The translations under genes were made by a program, and so were the position numbers. A DNA stretch of 64,000 nt from Microbacterium esteraromaticum (GTDB lineage Bacteria; Actinomycetota; Actinomycetes; Actinomycetales; Microbacteriaceae): assembly GCF_016907315.1 (NCBI RefSeq), contig NZ_JAFBBS010000001.1, positions 1,674,001 through 1,738,000 on the forward strand, read 5' to 3'. Below, one piece after another: positions 26,083 through 32,872 of this stretch. The notes below the pieces were generated by a model. The model made no database searches and was not told the DNA's origin. It was given only the letters and a program-made list of their open reading frames with translations. Every line of letters starts with the position of its first letter. The stretch's first letter is position 1.

Positions 26083-27084
26083 TCAGCGCGAGCCGAACTC
26101 CTCTTCGCCGAGTTCGGCGAGGATGCGGTTGAGATCCTGGATCGAGGCGAATTCGATCTTGAGCTGGCCTTTTCGTGCACCGAGCGTGATCTGCACCCGC
26201 GTGTTGAGGCGGTCACCGAGCTTGTGGGAGACCTCGTCGAGGTAGGCACGACGCGCACCGGCGGTGGGCTTGCTCGTGGTTCCCTGAGAGCTCGGGAGCG
26301 TCTTCGCCGCAGCCTCGGTGGCACGCACCGAGAGGTCCTCGTTGACGACCTTGTCGGCGAGGCGCTGCATCTGCTCAGGGGTCTCGACCGACAGGATCGC
26401 TCGGGCGTGACCGGCCGACAGCACGCCGGCCGCGACGCGCTGCTGCACCGGAACGGGCAGGCGAAGCAAGCGGATCGTGTTGCTGATCTGGGGGCGAGAG
26501 CGGCCGATACGAGCCGCAAGCTCCTCCTGGGTGATCCCGAAGTCCTCGAGCAGCTGCTGGTAGGCGGATGCCTCTTCCAGAGGGTTGAGCTGTGAGCGGT
26601 GCAGGTTCTCGAGGAGTGCGTCTCGGAGGAGGTCTTCGTCTGCGGTCTCACGGACGATCGCGGGGATGGCGTTGAGGCCGGCCTCACGTGCCGCGCGGGT
26701 GCGGCGCTCACCCATGATGAGCTCGTACTCGCCGTCCGCGTTCTCCCGGACGATGACCGGCTGAAGCACACCGAACTCGCGAACGCTGTGCACGAGCTCG
26801 GCGAGGTGGTCCTCGTCGAAGTGCGTGCGCGGCTGACGAGGATTGGGGACGATGCTGTTCGGGTCGATCTGGATCAGACGCACCCCGGGGACCTGTGACA
26901 GCTCTGCGTCCGTTTTCGTGGGCTCGTCCGTCGTGGCGGTGCTCGTGTCGGAGGTGGCGGGAGCGGCATCCGTCTTCACCTTCGTCGCGCCGGGGAAGAA
27001 GACGTCGACGGGACGCTCCGCCTGGTCCGTCGTCGGAATGAGTGCGCCGATCCCCCGACCGAGTCCAGTGCGCTTGGCCATCAT
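26083..27084 (-). CDS. parB: Chromosome partitioning protein ParB
   Basis: CTP-dependent DNA clamp that loads at parS and spreads, acting with ParA to segregate the origin. The 333-residue protein starts MAKRTGLGRGIGALIP, the N-terminal ParA-interacting segment, and has the CTPase motif GERRTRAAREAGLNAIPAIV, the helix-turn-helix AARIGRSRPQISNTIRLLRLP, and a C-terminal dimerisation domain (KIEFASIQDLNRILAELGEE). The start is ATG 27084 or the next ATG 27081; the first overlaps the parA stop in an ATGA arrangement. Ten perfect parS sites and two close variants lie 0.9-4.3 kb upstream. Confidence 0.96.
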   Translation of the reverse strand: MMAKRTGLGRGIGALIPTTDQAERPVDVFFPGATKVKTDAAPATSDTSTATTDEPTKTDAELSQVPGVRLIQIDPNSIVPNPRQPRTHFDEDHLAELVHSVREFGVLQPVIVRENADGEYELIMGERRTRAAREAGLNAIPAIVRETADEDLLRDALLENLHRSQLNPLEEASAYQQLLEDFGITQEELAARIGRSRPQISNTIRLLRLPVPVQQRVAAGVLSAGHARAILSVETPEQMQRLADKVVNEDLSVRATEAAAKTLPSSQGTTSKPTAGARRAYLDEVSHKLGDRLNTRVQITLGARKGQLKIEFASIQDLNRILAELGEEEFGSR

Positions 27085-28013
27085 GCTCCCTTGTTCTGCG
27101 CGGCGGATTCTCTGCGCTGCGCGATCTCGACTGCTGCTTCCCGGTAGGCGACGGCGCCGGCCGAGGTACCGTCATACGAGATGACGGTCTGTCCGAAGCT
27201 CGGCGCCTCGGATACCCGCACGGAGCGCGGGATCACGGCGTTGAGCACCTGCTGCGGGAAGTGGGTGCGCACCTCATCGGCGACCTGCTGGGCGAGGCGC
27301 GTGCGCGCGTCGTACATCGTCAGCAGGATCGTGGAGAGGTGAAGCTCGGGGTTGAGGTGCTTCTGGATCATCTGGATGCTCCCCAGCAGCTGGCTCAGAC
27401 CCTCGAGCGCGTAGTACTCGCACTGGATGGGAATGAGCACCTCGGATGCCGCGGTGAACGCGTTGATCGTGAGCAGCCCCAGCGACGGCGGGCAGTCGAT
27501 GATGACGAAGTCCACAGGACTGTCGCTCAGGTACTCTTCGAGCGCGCGGCGCAGACGGAACTCCCGCGCGACCTGTGAGACGAGCTCGATCTCGGCTCCC
27601 GCGAGGTGGATGGTGCTGGGTGCACAGCGCAGATTCGGGGATTCCGGGCTGTCCTGCACGATCTCACCGAAGGGAAGATCGTTGATCAGCACGTCGTAGA
27701 TGCTCTTCGTGTCTGCCGAATGGGCGACACCGAGGGCCGTCGACGCGTTTCCCTGCGGATCGAGGTCGATCACGAGCACCTTGGCGCCGAGATCGGCGAG
27801 AGCGGATGCCAGATTGACCGCCGTCGTGGTCTTGCCGACTCCGCCCTTCTGATTCGAAACCGTGAAGACGCGGGTGTCACCGCTGAACTGCACCTCGACC
27901 GCCTTGAGCGCTTTGCGTCGTGACGAGAGGTCTGCGAGTTCCCGAGCGAGCGGGGTATCCATCCCGAAATCGTTGTTCGGCGATGCGTTGTCGGATGGTT
28001 TCACGTGAAACAT
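27081..28013 (-). CDS. parA: Chromosome partitioning ATPase ParA (Soj)
   Basis: Walker-type ATPase that binds DNA as an ATP dimer and moves ParB-parS complexes. The 310-residue protein has the deviant Walker A motif VSNQKGGVGKTTTAVNLASA with both lysines, the switch LDLDPQGNASTALG-type segment VIDLDPQGNASTA, and YDAIILIDCPPSLGLLTINA-like DFVIIDCPPSLGLLTINAF. The start codon ATG 28013 lies inside a parS site: the first residues MFHVK are encoded by TTTCACGTGAAA, so ParB binding at this site would cover the translation start and probably the promoter. It overlaps parB by 4 bp. Confidence 0.96.
   Translation of the reverse strand: MFHVKPSDNASPNNDFGMDTPLARELADLSSRRKALKAVEVQFSGDTRVFTVSNQKGGVGKTTTAVNLASALADLGAKVLVIDLDPQGNASTALGVAHSADTKSIYDVLINDLPFGEIVQDSPESPNLRCAPSTIHLAGAEIELVSQVAREFRLRRALEEYLSDSPVDFVIIDCPPSLGLLTINAFTAASEVLIPIQCEYYALEGLSQLLGSIQMIQKHLNPELHLSTILLTMYDARTRLAQQVADEVRTHFPQQVLNAVIPRSVRVSEAPSFGQTVISYDGTSAGAVAYREAAVEIAQRRESAAQNKGA
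27998..28011. promoter_or_regulatory. parS site overlapping the parA start codon
   Basis: GTTTCACGTGAAAC, a perfect 14-bp palindrome matching the conserved parS core. The parA ATG at 28011-28013 overlaps its right end. Confidence 0.93.
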
Positions 28014-28318
28014 CGACTCCTTTCGGGACCGCCTACCACTCTACGTGATCCCTCCCCCACGCCCCGGCCTTGCGGTCATTGAACAGGGACGTCAGCTCGA
28101 GTCGCAATGCGCCACACACCGCCCGTTGCCACCCCGGTCATTGAGCGTGGAGCGCAGCGACGAGACGAAATGCTCGTCCTCCCCGGTCATTGAGCGAGGA
28201 GCGCAGCGACGAGTCGAAATGCCACCATGCCCGAACACACCGGGGCGTTTCGACTCGCTGGGCTCGCTCAACGTCCGGGATGTCCCCTTCCCTGAGGTGC
28301 GCCCATCGTCTCGCGCAT

Positions 28319-28332
28319 GTTTCACGTGAAAC
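28319..28332. promoter_or_regulatory. parS site
   Basis: Perfect GTTTCACGTGAAAC, 11 bp before an R repeat. Confidence 0.92.
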
Positions 28333-28403
28333 GCCCTTGCTCGGTCATTGAGCGAGGAGCGCAGCGACGAGTCGAAATGCTCGCCGACTCCAACAGTCAA
28401 TCC

Positions 28404-28417
28404 GTTTCACGTGAAAC
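28404..28417. promoter_or_regulatory. parS site
   Basis: Perfect GTTTCACGTGAAAC within the first 99-bp unit. Confidence 0.92.
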
Positions 28418-28502
28418 ACAGACGACCGGCGCTCGTGCCGAGGTCATTGAGCGAGGAGCGCAGCGACGAGACGAAATGCTCGCCGACTCCAACAGTCAAT
28501 CC

Positions 28503-28516
28503 GTTTCACGTGGAAC
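28503..28516. promoter_or_regulatory. Degenerate parS site
   Basis: GTTTCACGTGGAAC, one mismatch to the palindromic core, in the second 99-bp unit. Confidence 0.7.
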
Positions 28517-28600
28517 ATAGGGGCCCGGAGCTCGAGCCGGGGCTATTGAGCGCGCGGACGCCGTGCGAGTCGAAATGCCAGCCGGCCTCTAGGACCTGGC

Positions 28601-28992
28601 CGCACCGTTTCGACTCGCCCCGCTCGCTCAATGCCCTTCCCCGTCACCTTTCCGGTCATTGAGCGAGGAGCGCAGCGACGAGACGAAATGCCAAACAGCC
28701 CCAGAAATCTGGCCGCAACGTTTCGACTCGCTCCGCTCGCTCAAGGCCCCTGCCCGTCACCTCTCCGGTCATTGATCGAGGAGCGCAGCGACGAGACGAA
28801 ATGCCAAACAGCCCCAGAAATCTGGCCGCAACGTTTCGACTCGCCCCGCTCCCTCAATGCCCTTCCCCGTCACCTTTCCGGTCATTGAGCGAGGAGCGCA
28901 GCGACGAGACGAAATGCCAAACAGCCCCAGAAATCTGGCCGCAACGTTTCGACTCGCCCCGCTCGCTCAATGCCCTTCCCCGTCACCTTTCC
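28601..28992. repeat. 113-bp tandem repeat, three full units plus a left half-unit
   Basis: Complete units start at 28654, 28767 and 28880, with a perfect 113-bp period; 28601-28653 is the right half of a preceding unit. Each unit contains a forward R repeat, an apex CCAGAAATCTGG, and a reverse R repeat, so each can fold into one long hairpin with CCAGAAATCTGG near the loop. Differences between units are scattered single bases (for example TTGATCGAG in unit 2, CTCCCTCAA in unit 2). None of these units contains parS. Confidence 0.93.
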
Positions 28993-29091
28993 GGTCATTG
29001 AGCGAGGAGCGCAGCGACGAGACGAAATGCTCGCCGACCCCAACAGCTGGCCCGTTTCACGTGAAACATACGCTCCCGGCGCTCGAGTCGA
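28993..29091. repeat. Third 99-bp R-parS unit
   Basis: R repeat at 28993, then CTCGCCGACCCCAACAGCTG and parS at 29054-29067; next degenerate R repeat begins at 29092, exactly 99 bp on. The 113-bp array therefore lies between copies of the 99-bp unit. Confidence 0.88.
29054..29067. promoter_or_regulatory. parS site
   Basis: Perfect GTTTCACGTGAAAC in the third 99-bp unit. Confidence 0.92.
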
Positions 29092-29172
29092 GATCATTGA
29101 GCGAGAGCGGAGCGCACAAGTCGACGTCCGCCCCAGTACCCAGAATCGACGTTGTGACTCCGACCGCTGCCC

Positions 29173-29186
29173 GCTTCACGTGAAAC
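29173..29186. promoter_or_regulatory. Degenerate parS site
   Basis: GCTTCACGTGAAAC, one mismatch to the palindromic core, 72 bp before the stop of the GIY-YIG gene. Confidence 0.7.
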
Positions 29187-29257
29187 TCAGGTGGGCGAAC
29201 GTGCCGCACAGTTGCGCTGCCACCCGTACTTTCGGTGTTCTCAACCAGAGACGCAAC

Positions 29258-29557
29258 CTACTTGCTGCCTCGGAGGGCCCGCTCTCGCGCACTCCATCCC
29301 TTGATGGCAACCCAGCCTCCTTCGATGAAAGCGAGCCGTTTGGCGTGGCTCCAACCCTGTATCTGCTTCTCGAGCGCGAACGCCTCGTCAATTCGCGAGA
29401 ACTCGGCCCACCAGATCAGCTGAAGTGGCCGTCTGTTGGTCGTGTAGTCACTACCCAACCCCTGATGATGCGCCTCGATCCGGTCCTCGAGATGCTTCGT
29501 GCTTCCCGCGTAGAACGTGCCGTCTGAGCACCGAAGAACATAGGTGTACGCCGTCAT
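29258..29557 (-). CDS. GIY-YIG nuclease superfamily protein (UPF0213-like)
   Basis: 99-residue single-domain GIY-YIG protein. The catalytic landmarks are visible: the YVL strand (GIY position) and YAG (YIG position) in YTYVLRCSDGTFYAGSTKHL, the arginine in LEDRIEAHHQG, and the metal-binding glutamate in EAFALEKQIQGW. Family members nick or cleave DNA, but small UPF0213 proteins are poorly characterised and may be repair factors or inactive. ATG 29557 is six bases after TACACT, the leaderless pattern; the longer frame upstream is not supported. It is the only gene inside the parS/repeat tract and lies at the point where the repeat polarity reverses. It is transcribed toward parA. Confidence 0.85.
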   Translation of the reverse strand: MTAYTYVLRCSDGTFYAGSTKHLEDRIEAHHQGLGSDYTTNRRPLQLIWWAEFSRIDEAFALEKQIQGWSHAKRLAFIEGGWVAIKGWSARERALRGSK

Positions 29558-29563
29558 CACGCG

Positions 29564-29569
29564 AGTGTA
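29564..29569 (-). promoter_or_regulatory. -10 hexamer (TACACT) for the GIY-YIG gene
   Basis: On the minus strand TACACT is followed by six bases (CGCGTG) and ATG 29557. Confidence 0.55.
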
Positions 29570-29847
29570 GCGGTTGCCGTTCATGGATTCTGTCTCAGAT
29601 GCGCACATGTGGATGACACGAACCGACGAGTTCGATGTGCAGGAAGAGCTGTGGTGTCCTCCCAGCTCGATCAGCCGCCGGAGGATGCTCAGTCACTTCG
29701 AGTAGTCGCCTCTCAGGTGTGAGATATCAATCTGACAAGCCAAGCCCGGTGGCGCCGAGGTGCGCGTTTCGCCGACTTCGCTCCCCAACGACCGGGACGC
29801 CGGAGGAAATGGCAGCCGCTGCTCAAACTGCGCGAGCGTCGCCGGGT

Positions 29848-29861
29848 GTTTCACGTGAAAC
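29848..29861. promoter_or_regulatory. parS site (full 16-bp match)
   Basis: GTTTCACGTGAAAC flanked by T and A, so the full TGTTTCACGTGAAACA palindrome (29847-29862) is present. Confidence 0.94.
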
Positions 29862-30098
29862 ATTGGTGTCGCCGCAGGGCTAGGGCAGGCGTTTCGACTC
29901 GCAACGCTCGCTCAACGACCGGGATGCTGTACTCGATTATGCCTCGCGACATCGCCTTCTCATGGTGCGGTCACAGTTCGGCGAGTGCAGCTTCGAGACG
30001 AGGTGGGCTCGGGCCCTTCCAGCGCGCCTCGCTTGCACGATGTCCGGCACACCGGGGTCAGGCAGCCAAGGGAGCGCAGCACCGGTCGGATCCTACGT

Positions 30099-30112
30099 GT
30101 TTCACGTGAAAC
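30099..30112. promoter_or_regulatory. parS site
   Basis: Perfect GTTTCACGTGAAAC; it opens the first 188-bp unit of the right half. Confidence 0.92.
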
Positions 30113-30286
30113 GTCGGCGTCGCGAAAGAGCGGAACGGGCGTTTCGACTCGCTTCCCTCGCTCAACGACCGGGGGGCAGAGCGAGGAGCGCGGTGAGGAG
30201 ACGAGAAACAACCAGAACGAGCGTTTCGACTCGCTTCGCCCGCTCAACGACCGTGGGAATCCTCTGAACGTCGCGGCAGCGTAGCC

Positions 30287-30300
30287 GTTTCACGTGAAAC
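30287..30300. promoter_or_regulatory. parS site
   Basis: Perfect GTTTCACGTGAAAC. Confidence 0.92.
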
Positions 30301-30385
30301 ATCGGCGACGACCTTGGCGGGCGTTTCGACTCGCTCCGCTCGCTCAACGACCGGGGGGGCCTCCGGACGTCGCGGCAGAACAGCC

Positions 30386-30399
30386 GTTTCACGTGAAAC
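30386..30399. promoter_or_regulatory. parS site
   Basis: Perfect GTTTCACGTGAAAC, exactly 99 bp after the previous site. Confidence 0.92.
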
Positions 30400-30573
30400 A
30401 TCGGCGACGACCGTGACGGGCGTTCGTCTCGCTCCGCTCGCTCAACTACCGGGGGTGATTGAGCGAGGAGCGCAGCGGTGAGACGAAACGAGAAGCAACC
30501 AGAACGAGCGGTTCGACTTGCTTCGCTCGTTCAACGACCGTGGGCATCCTCCGGACTCCGCGGCGTAGCAGTC

Positions 30574-30587
30574 GTTTCACGTGAAAC
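30574..30587. promoter_or_regulatory. parS site
   Basis: Perfect GTTTCACGTGAAAC, exactly 188 bp after the previous site. Confidence 0.92.
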
Positions 30588-30686
30588 ATCGGCAACGACC
30601 CTGGCGGGCGTTCGACTCCCTCCGCTCCCTCAACGACCAGTGTTGGGGACGAAATGGACCCGCTTCGCCCGGTCAACGACCGGGAT

Positions 30687-31313
30687 TCAGGCGCGAACGC
30701 GGGCGCGAACAACCCGAGTCGTCTCGGAGAGGAGATCCTCCCCCAGCACCTGGACCGTGACGTCGGTCACCTTGTGCTTCTTCAGCACCTTCTGCGCAGA
30801 GTCGATCTCCGCAGGCACGTTGTGCCCCTTGAGCAGAATGAGCTCTCCGCCGTCTTTCACCAGCGGGGCCGTGATCGGCACCAGCGTGCGCATCGCGCTG
30901 ACAGCACGTGCGGTCACGACATCGAACTCGAGTCCGACGTCTTCAGCGCGGGAGCGCATGACCTTCACATTGTCGAGGCCAAGGGCATCCACCTGCTCGT
31001 TGAGCCAGGTGACGCGACGGTCCATCGGCTCAATGAGAGTCCACTGCACGTCCGGCCGGCTGATCGCGAGTACAAGTCCGGGAAGACCTGCGCCTGAACC
31101 GACGTCAGCCACAGAGCCGTAAAAGAGCGGTGCGGCGATCGCGGAGTTCAGAATGTGACGCGTCCAGATTCGCGGCAGCTCCAGTGGCCCGATCAGACCG
31201 CGCAGCTCACCCTCCGCAACGAGCGCAGCAGTGAACCGCCTCGCAAGCTCGATCCGGTCGCCGAACAGCTCCGCAGCGACGGAGGGTTCAGGCTCGACAG
31301 CAGGAGTCGTCAT
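30687..31313 (-). CDS. rsmG: 16S rRNA (guanine(527)-N(7))-methyltransferase RsmG
   Basis: Methylates N7 of G527 in the 530 loop of 16S rRNA using SAM; loss of it in other bacteria gives low-level streptomycin resistance. The 208-residue protein begins with the helical N-terminus (AAELFGDRIELARRFTAALV), then the family block GLIGPLELPRIWTRHILNSA and the SAM-binding motif VADVGSGAGLPGLVLAISRP, followed by VTWLNEQVDALGLDNVKVMRSRAED and FDVVTARAVSAMRTLVPITA. ATG 31313 has GAGGA at proper distance; a TTG at 31334 is an alternative without one. It is last in the rpmH-rnpA-yidD-yidC-jag-rsmG run; a parS site lies 43 bp upstream, and the repeat tract starts just past its stop. Confidence 0.96.
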   Translation of the reverse strand: MTTPAVEPEPSVAAELFGDRIELARRFTAALVAEGELRGLIGPLELPRIWTRHILNSAIAAPLFYGSVADVGSGAGLPGLVLAISRPDVQWTLIEPMDRRVTWLNEQVDALGLDNVKVMRSRAEDVGLEFDVVTARAVSAMRTLVPITAPLVKDGGELILLKGHNVPAEIDSAQKVLKKHKVTDVTVQVLGEDLLSETTRVVRARVRA

Positions 31314-31355
31314 CTCAGCATCCTCGGGTCGCAACGGGGGTACTACGCACAGACC

Positions 31356-31369
31356 GTTTCACGTGAAAC
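31356..31369. promoter_or_regulatory. parS site between jag and rsmG
   Basis: Perfect GTTTCACGTGAAAC, followed by A, in the 63-bp jag-rsmG gap. It is the parS nearest oriC, about 4.1 kb away. Confidence 0.93.
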
Positions 31370-31376
31370 ATCACGC

Positions 31377-31862
31377 TCAGCCGCGCGAGATCACCGTGTG
31401 CCGATCGGCACCCTCACCGTAGGACTCCGACGTCAGCCCGCGCTCCGAGACGATGTCGTGCACAAGCTTGCGCTCATAGCTCGACATCGACGGCAGGGAT
31501 GCCTGCGTCGCTCCCTCATCGAGCTTCGCGACAGCAGCATCCACCAGCTGCTCCAGCTGACGGCGGCGCGTATCACGCGACCCGCCGATGTCGAGGATCA
31601 TCCGCGAGAAGGTGCCGATCTGGTTCTGCACGGCCAGGCGCGTCAGTTCCTGCAGAGCCTGCACGGTGTCGGGGGCCGACAGCAGAGCGAGTCCGTCGCC
31701 CTCTGCTTCGACCGAGACATAGGCGCGGCCCTGACGAACGTCCAGATTGAGGTCGCCGTCGATGTCGGCGATGTCGAGCAGCTCTTCGATGAAGTCAGCG
31801 GCGACGTCGCCCTCGTGCTCGAGTTCTTCGACCGACGGCGCGGCCTTCACGTCATCAGTCAT
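31377..31862 (-). CDS. jag: Jag/KhpB family RNA-binding protein (KH-R3H)
   Basis: 161-residue RNA-binding protein of the Jag/KhpB family, linked in other bacteria to cell elongation and RNA chaperoning with KhpA. It has a KH-like central domain (LNLDVRQGRAYVSVEAEGDG ... LTRLAVQNQIGTFSRMILDI) and a C-terminal R3H domain (SMSSYERKLVHDIVSERGLT, with the R-x3-H pattern). The N-terminal Jag domain of firmicute proteins is missing, as in other actinobacteria. Its ATG shares one base with the yidC stop (TGATG), so expression is coupled to yidC. Confidence 0.93.
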   Translation of the reverse strand: MTDDVKAAPSVEELEHEGDVAADFIEELLDIADIDGDLNLDVRQGRAYVSVEAEGDGLALLSAPDTVQALQELTRLAVQNQIGTFSRMILDIGGSRDTRRRQLEQLVDAAVAKLDEGATQASLPSMSSYERKLVHDIVSERGLTSESYGEGADRHTVISRG

Positions 31863-32869
31863 CAGTTGGCGCCCTTCTTCTTCGCACGCTTCTTGCTCAT
31901 CGGCTGCTCACGCTTGGGAGCTTCAGCCTTCGCCTTCTCGACCTCTTCGAGCTTGCGCTGCTCCTCGGCCTCGTAGACGGCCATCGGAACGACCTTGCCC
32001 TGAGCGTTCACGGCCTTGCCCTTGCGAGCCAGGCGCTCTTCACGCGCCTTAGCCGCCTCGGAGCCGGGGGTCGGCATCTCGCGGATCACGAGGAACTGCT
32101 GCGCCATGGTCCACAGGTTCGACACGAACCAGTACATGACTACGCCGAGCGGGAAGAAGACACCCGAGAAGATGAAGCCCAGCGGCAGCACGTAGAGCAT
32201 GATCTTCTGCATCTGATACGCCTGGCCGGTCTTGGCCTCGGGCGACAGGTTCTTCGAGATGATCTGCAGCTGGGTGAAGAACTGCGACACGATCATCAGC
32301 ACGACGAGAACGGCGAGCAGTGCGATCGCCGGAGTGTTGCCGGCCTCCCAGGCGGTGCCGAGGTTCTCGTGCAGAGACACGGCGCCGAACACCTTGGCGT
32401 CATAGAACTGCTCTGTGAGCTCGGCGTTGAGCAGACCCACACCGCCCGTGCTCGCGTTGTGATGCTTGGTCACGTCGTTCAGCACGCTGAACAGGGCGAA
32501 GAAGATCGGCATCTGCACCAGCAGCGGCAGGCAGCTCGACATCGGCGTCGTGCCGTGCTTCTTGTACAGCGCCATCGTCTCGCGGCTCATGGCCTCACGA
32601 GAGAGCTGATCCTTCTTGCCGCGGTACTTCTCCTGAACTTTTCGCAGTTCAGGAGCAATTTCCATCATCTTCCGCTGGCTCTTGATCTGCTTGACGAACA
32701 GCGGGAAGACCGCCGCGCGCACCACGATCACCAGACCGACGATCGAGAGCACCCAGGTCATGCCCTCGGCCGGCGCCATGCCCATGGTCGTGAACAGCCA
32801 GTGCCATGCGACGAGGATGAGCTCAACAGCCCACTTCAGCGGCCACAGGATGATTCCCAGGAAGTCCAC
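31862..32869 (-). CDS. yidC: Membrane protein insertase YidC
   Basis: Oxa1/YidC-family insertase, 335 residues, which inserts membrane proteins with or without the Sec translocon. It has a short N-terminus with no large periplasmic domain (MDFLGIILWPLKWAVELILV), as is usual in Gram-positive bacteria, then the core: SIVGLVIVVRAAVFPLFVKQ with the conserved arginine that forms the hydrophilic groove, the coiled C1 loop (RKMMEIAPELRKVQEKYRGK), and LPLLVQMPIFFALFSVLNDV. The C-terminal tail is very basic (KREQPMSKKRAKKKGAN), consistent with ribosome binding. It is in the rpmH-rsmG operon, 3 bp after yidD and 1 bp overlapping jag. Confidence 0.97.
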   Translation of the reverse strand: MDFLGIILWPLKWAVELILVAWHWLFTTMGMAPAEGMTWVLSIVGLVIVVRAAVFPLFVKQIKSQRKMMEIAPELRKVQEKYRGKKDQLSREAMSRETMALYKKHGTTPMSSCLPLLVQMPIFFALFSVLNDVTKHHNASTGGVGLLNAELTEQFYDAKVFGAVSLHENLGTAWEAGNTPAIALLAVLVVLMIVSQFFTQLQIISKNLSPEAKTGQAYQMQKIMLYVLPLGFIFSGVFFPLGVVMYWFVSNLWTMAQQFLVIREMPTPGSEAAKAREERLARKGKAVNAQGKVVPMAVYEAEEQRKLEEVEKAKAEAPKREQPMSKKRAKKKGAN

Positions 32870-32872
32870 TGT

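Larger units (their letters stand above)
28343..28540. repeat. Two tandem 99-bp units, each R repeat plus parS
   Basis: Units begin at 28343 and 28442, exactly 99 bp apart. Each reads R repeat, then CTCGCCGACTCCAACAGTCA, then parS (28404-28417; 28503-28516), then a ~25-bp spacer with a CCGG(C/A)GCTCG core. A third copy with the same 99-bp length lies at 28993-29091. The identity covers spacer as well as R and parS, so these are duplicated units, not independent sites. Confidence 0.9.
28014..29257. repeat. Non-coding tract, left half of the parS/repeat array (forward repeats)
   Basis: No real gene is visible. The tract carries eight or so forward-oriented copies of a repeat (call it R: GGTCATTGAGCGAGGAGCGC then AGCGACGAGACGAAATGC) starting near 28136, 28185, 28343, 28442, 28654, 28767, 28880 and 28993, with degenerate copies near 28074, 28540 and 29092. 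Reverse-oriented copies (TTTCGACTCGCTCCGCTCGC then TCAA) occur at 28245-28279, 28606-28640, 28719-28746, 28832-28859 and 28945-28972. Five parS sites are interspersed. Reading frames here (for example those starting MFHVK) are artefacts of the repeats. Confidence 0.9.
30099..30672. repeat. Higher-order repeat: two 287-bp blocks (188 + 99 bp), each unit opening with parS
   Basis: parS sites at 30099, 30287, 30386 and 30574 are spaced exactly 188, 99 and 188 bp. The 188-bp units (30099-30286 and 30386-30573) each hold parS, a reverse R, a short forward R, AACCAGAACGAGCG, and another reverse R ending in a variant of CCTCCGGACGTCGCGGCAG. The 99-bp unit (30287-30385) holds parS and one reverse R; a second, more degraded 99-bp unit follows from 30574. 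This suggests duplication of a 287-bp block. Confidence 0.88.
29558..30686. repeat. Non-coding tract, right half of the parS/repeat array (reverse repeats)
   Basis: No gene is supported. 29558-29764 shows nothing recognisable; 29765-29798 is a degenerate reverse R repeat. Reverse R copies (GCGTTTCGACTCGC...GCTCAACGACCGG) lie at 29889-29923, 30139-30174, 30221-30253, 30320-30354, 30420-30452, 30508-30543, 30607-30640 and, degraded, 30656-30685; short forward copies occur at 30175-30208 and 30457-30489. Five parS sites are interspersed. 29924-30098 otherwise shows no structure. Confidence 0.88.

Noticed and set aside
28317..28520. Reading frames starting MFHVK in the parS tract (here and at 29846-30109, 30162-30401, 30446-30712)
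   Set aside because: They are translations of parS and R repeats, differ in frame from copy to copy, have no Shine-Dalgarno and no family resemblance.
28601..29035. Possible CRISPR array at the 113-bp repeats
   Set aside because: The whole unit, including what would be the spacer, repeats almost unchanged; unit length is far above CRISPR repeats and no cas genes are present.
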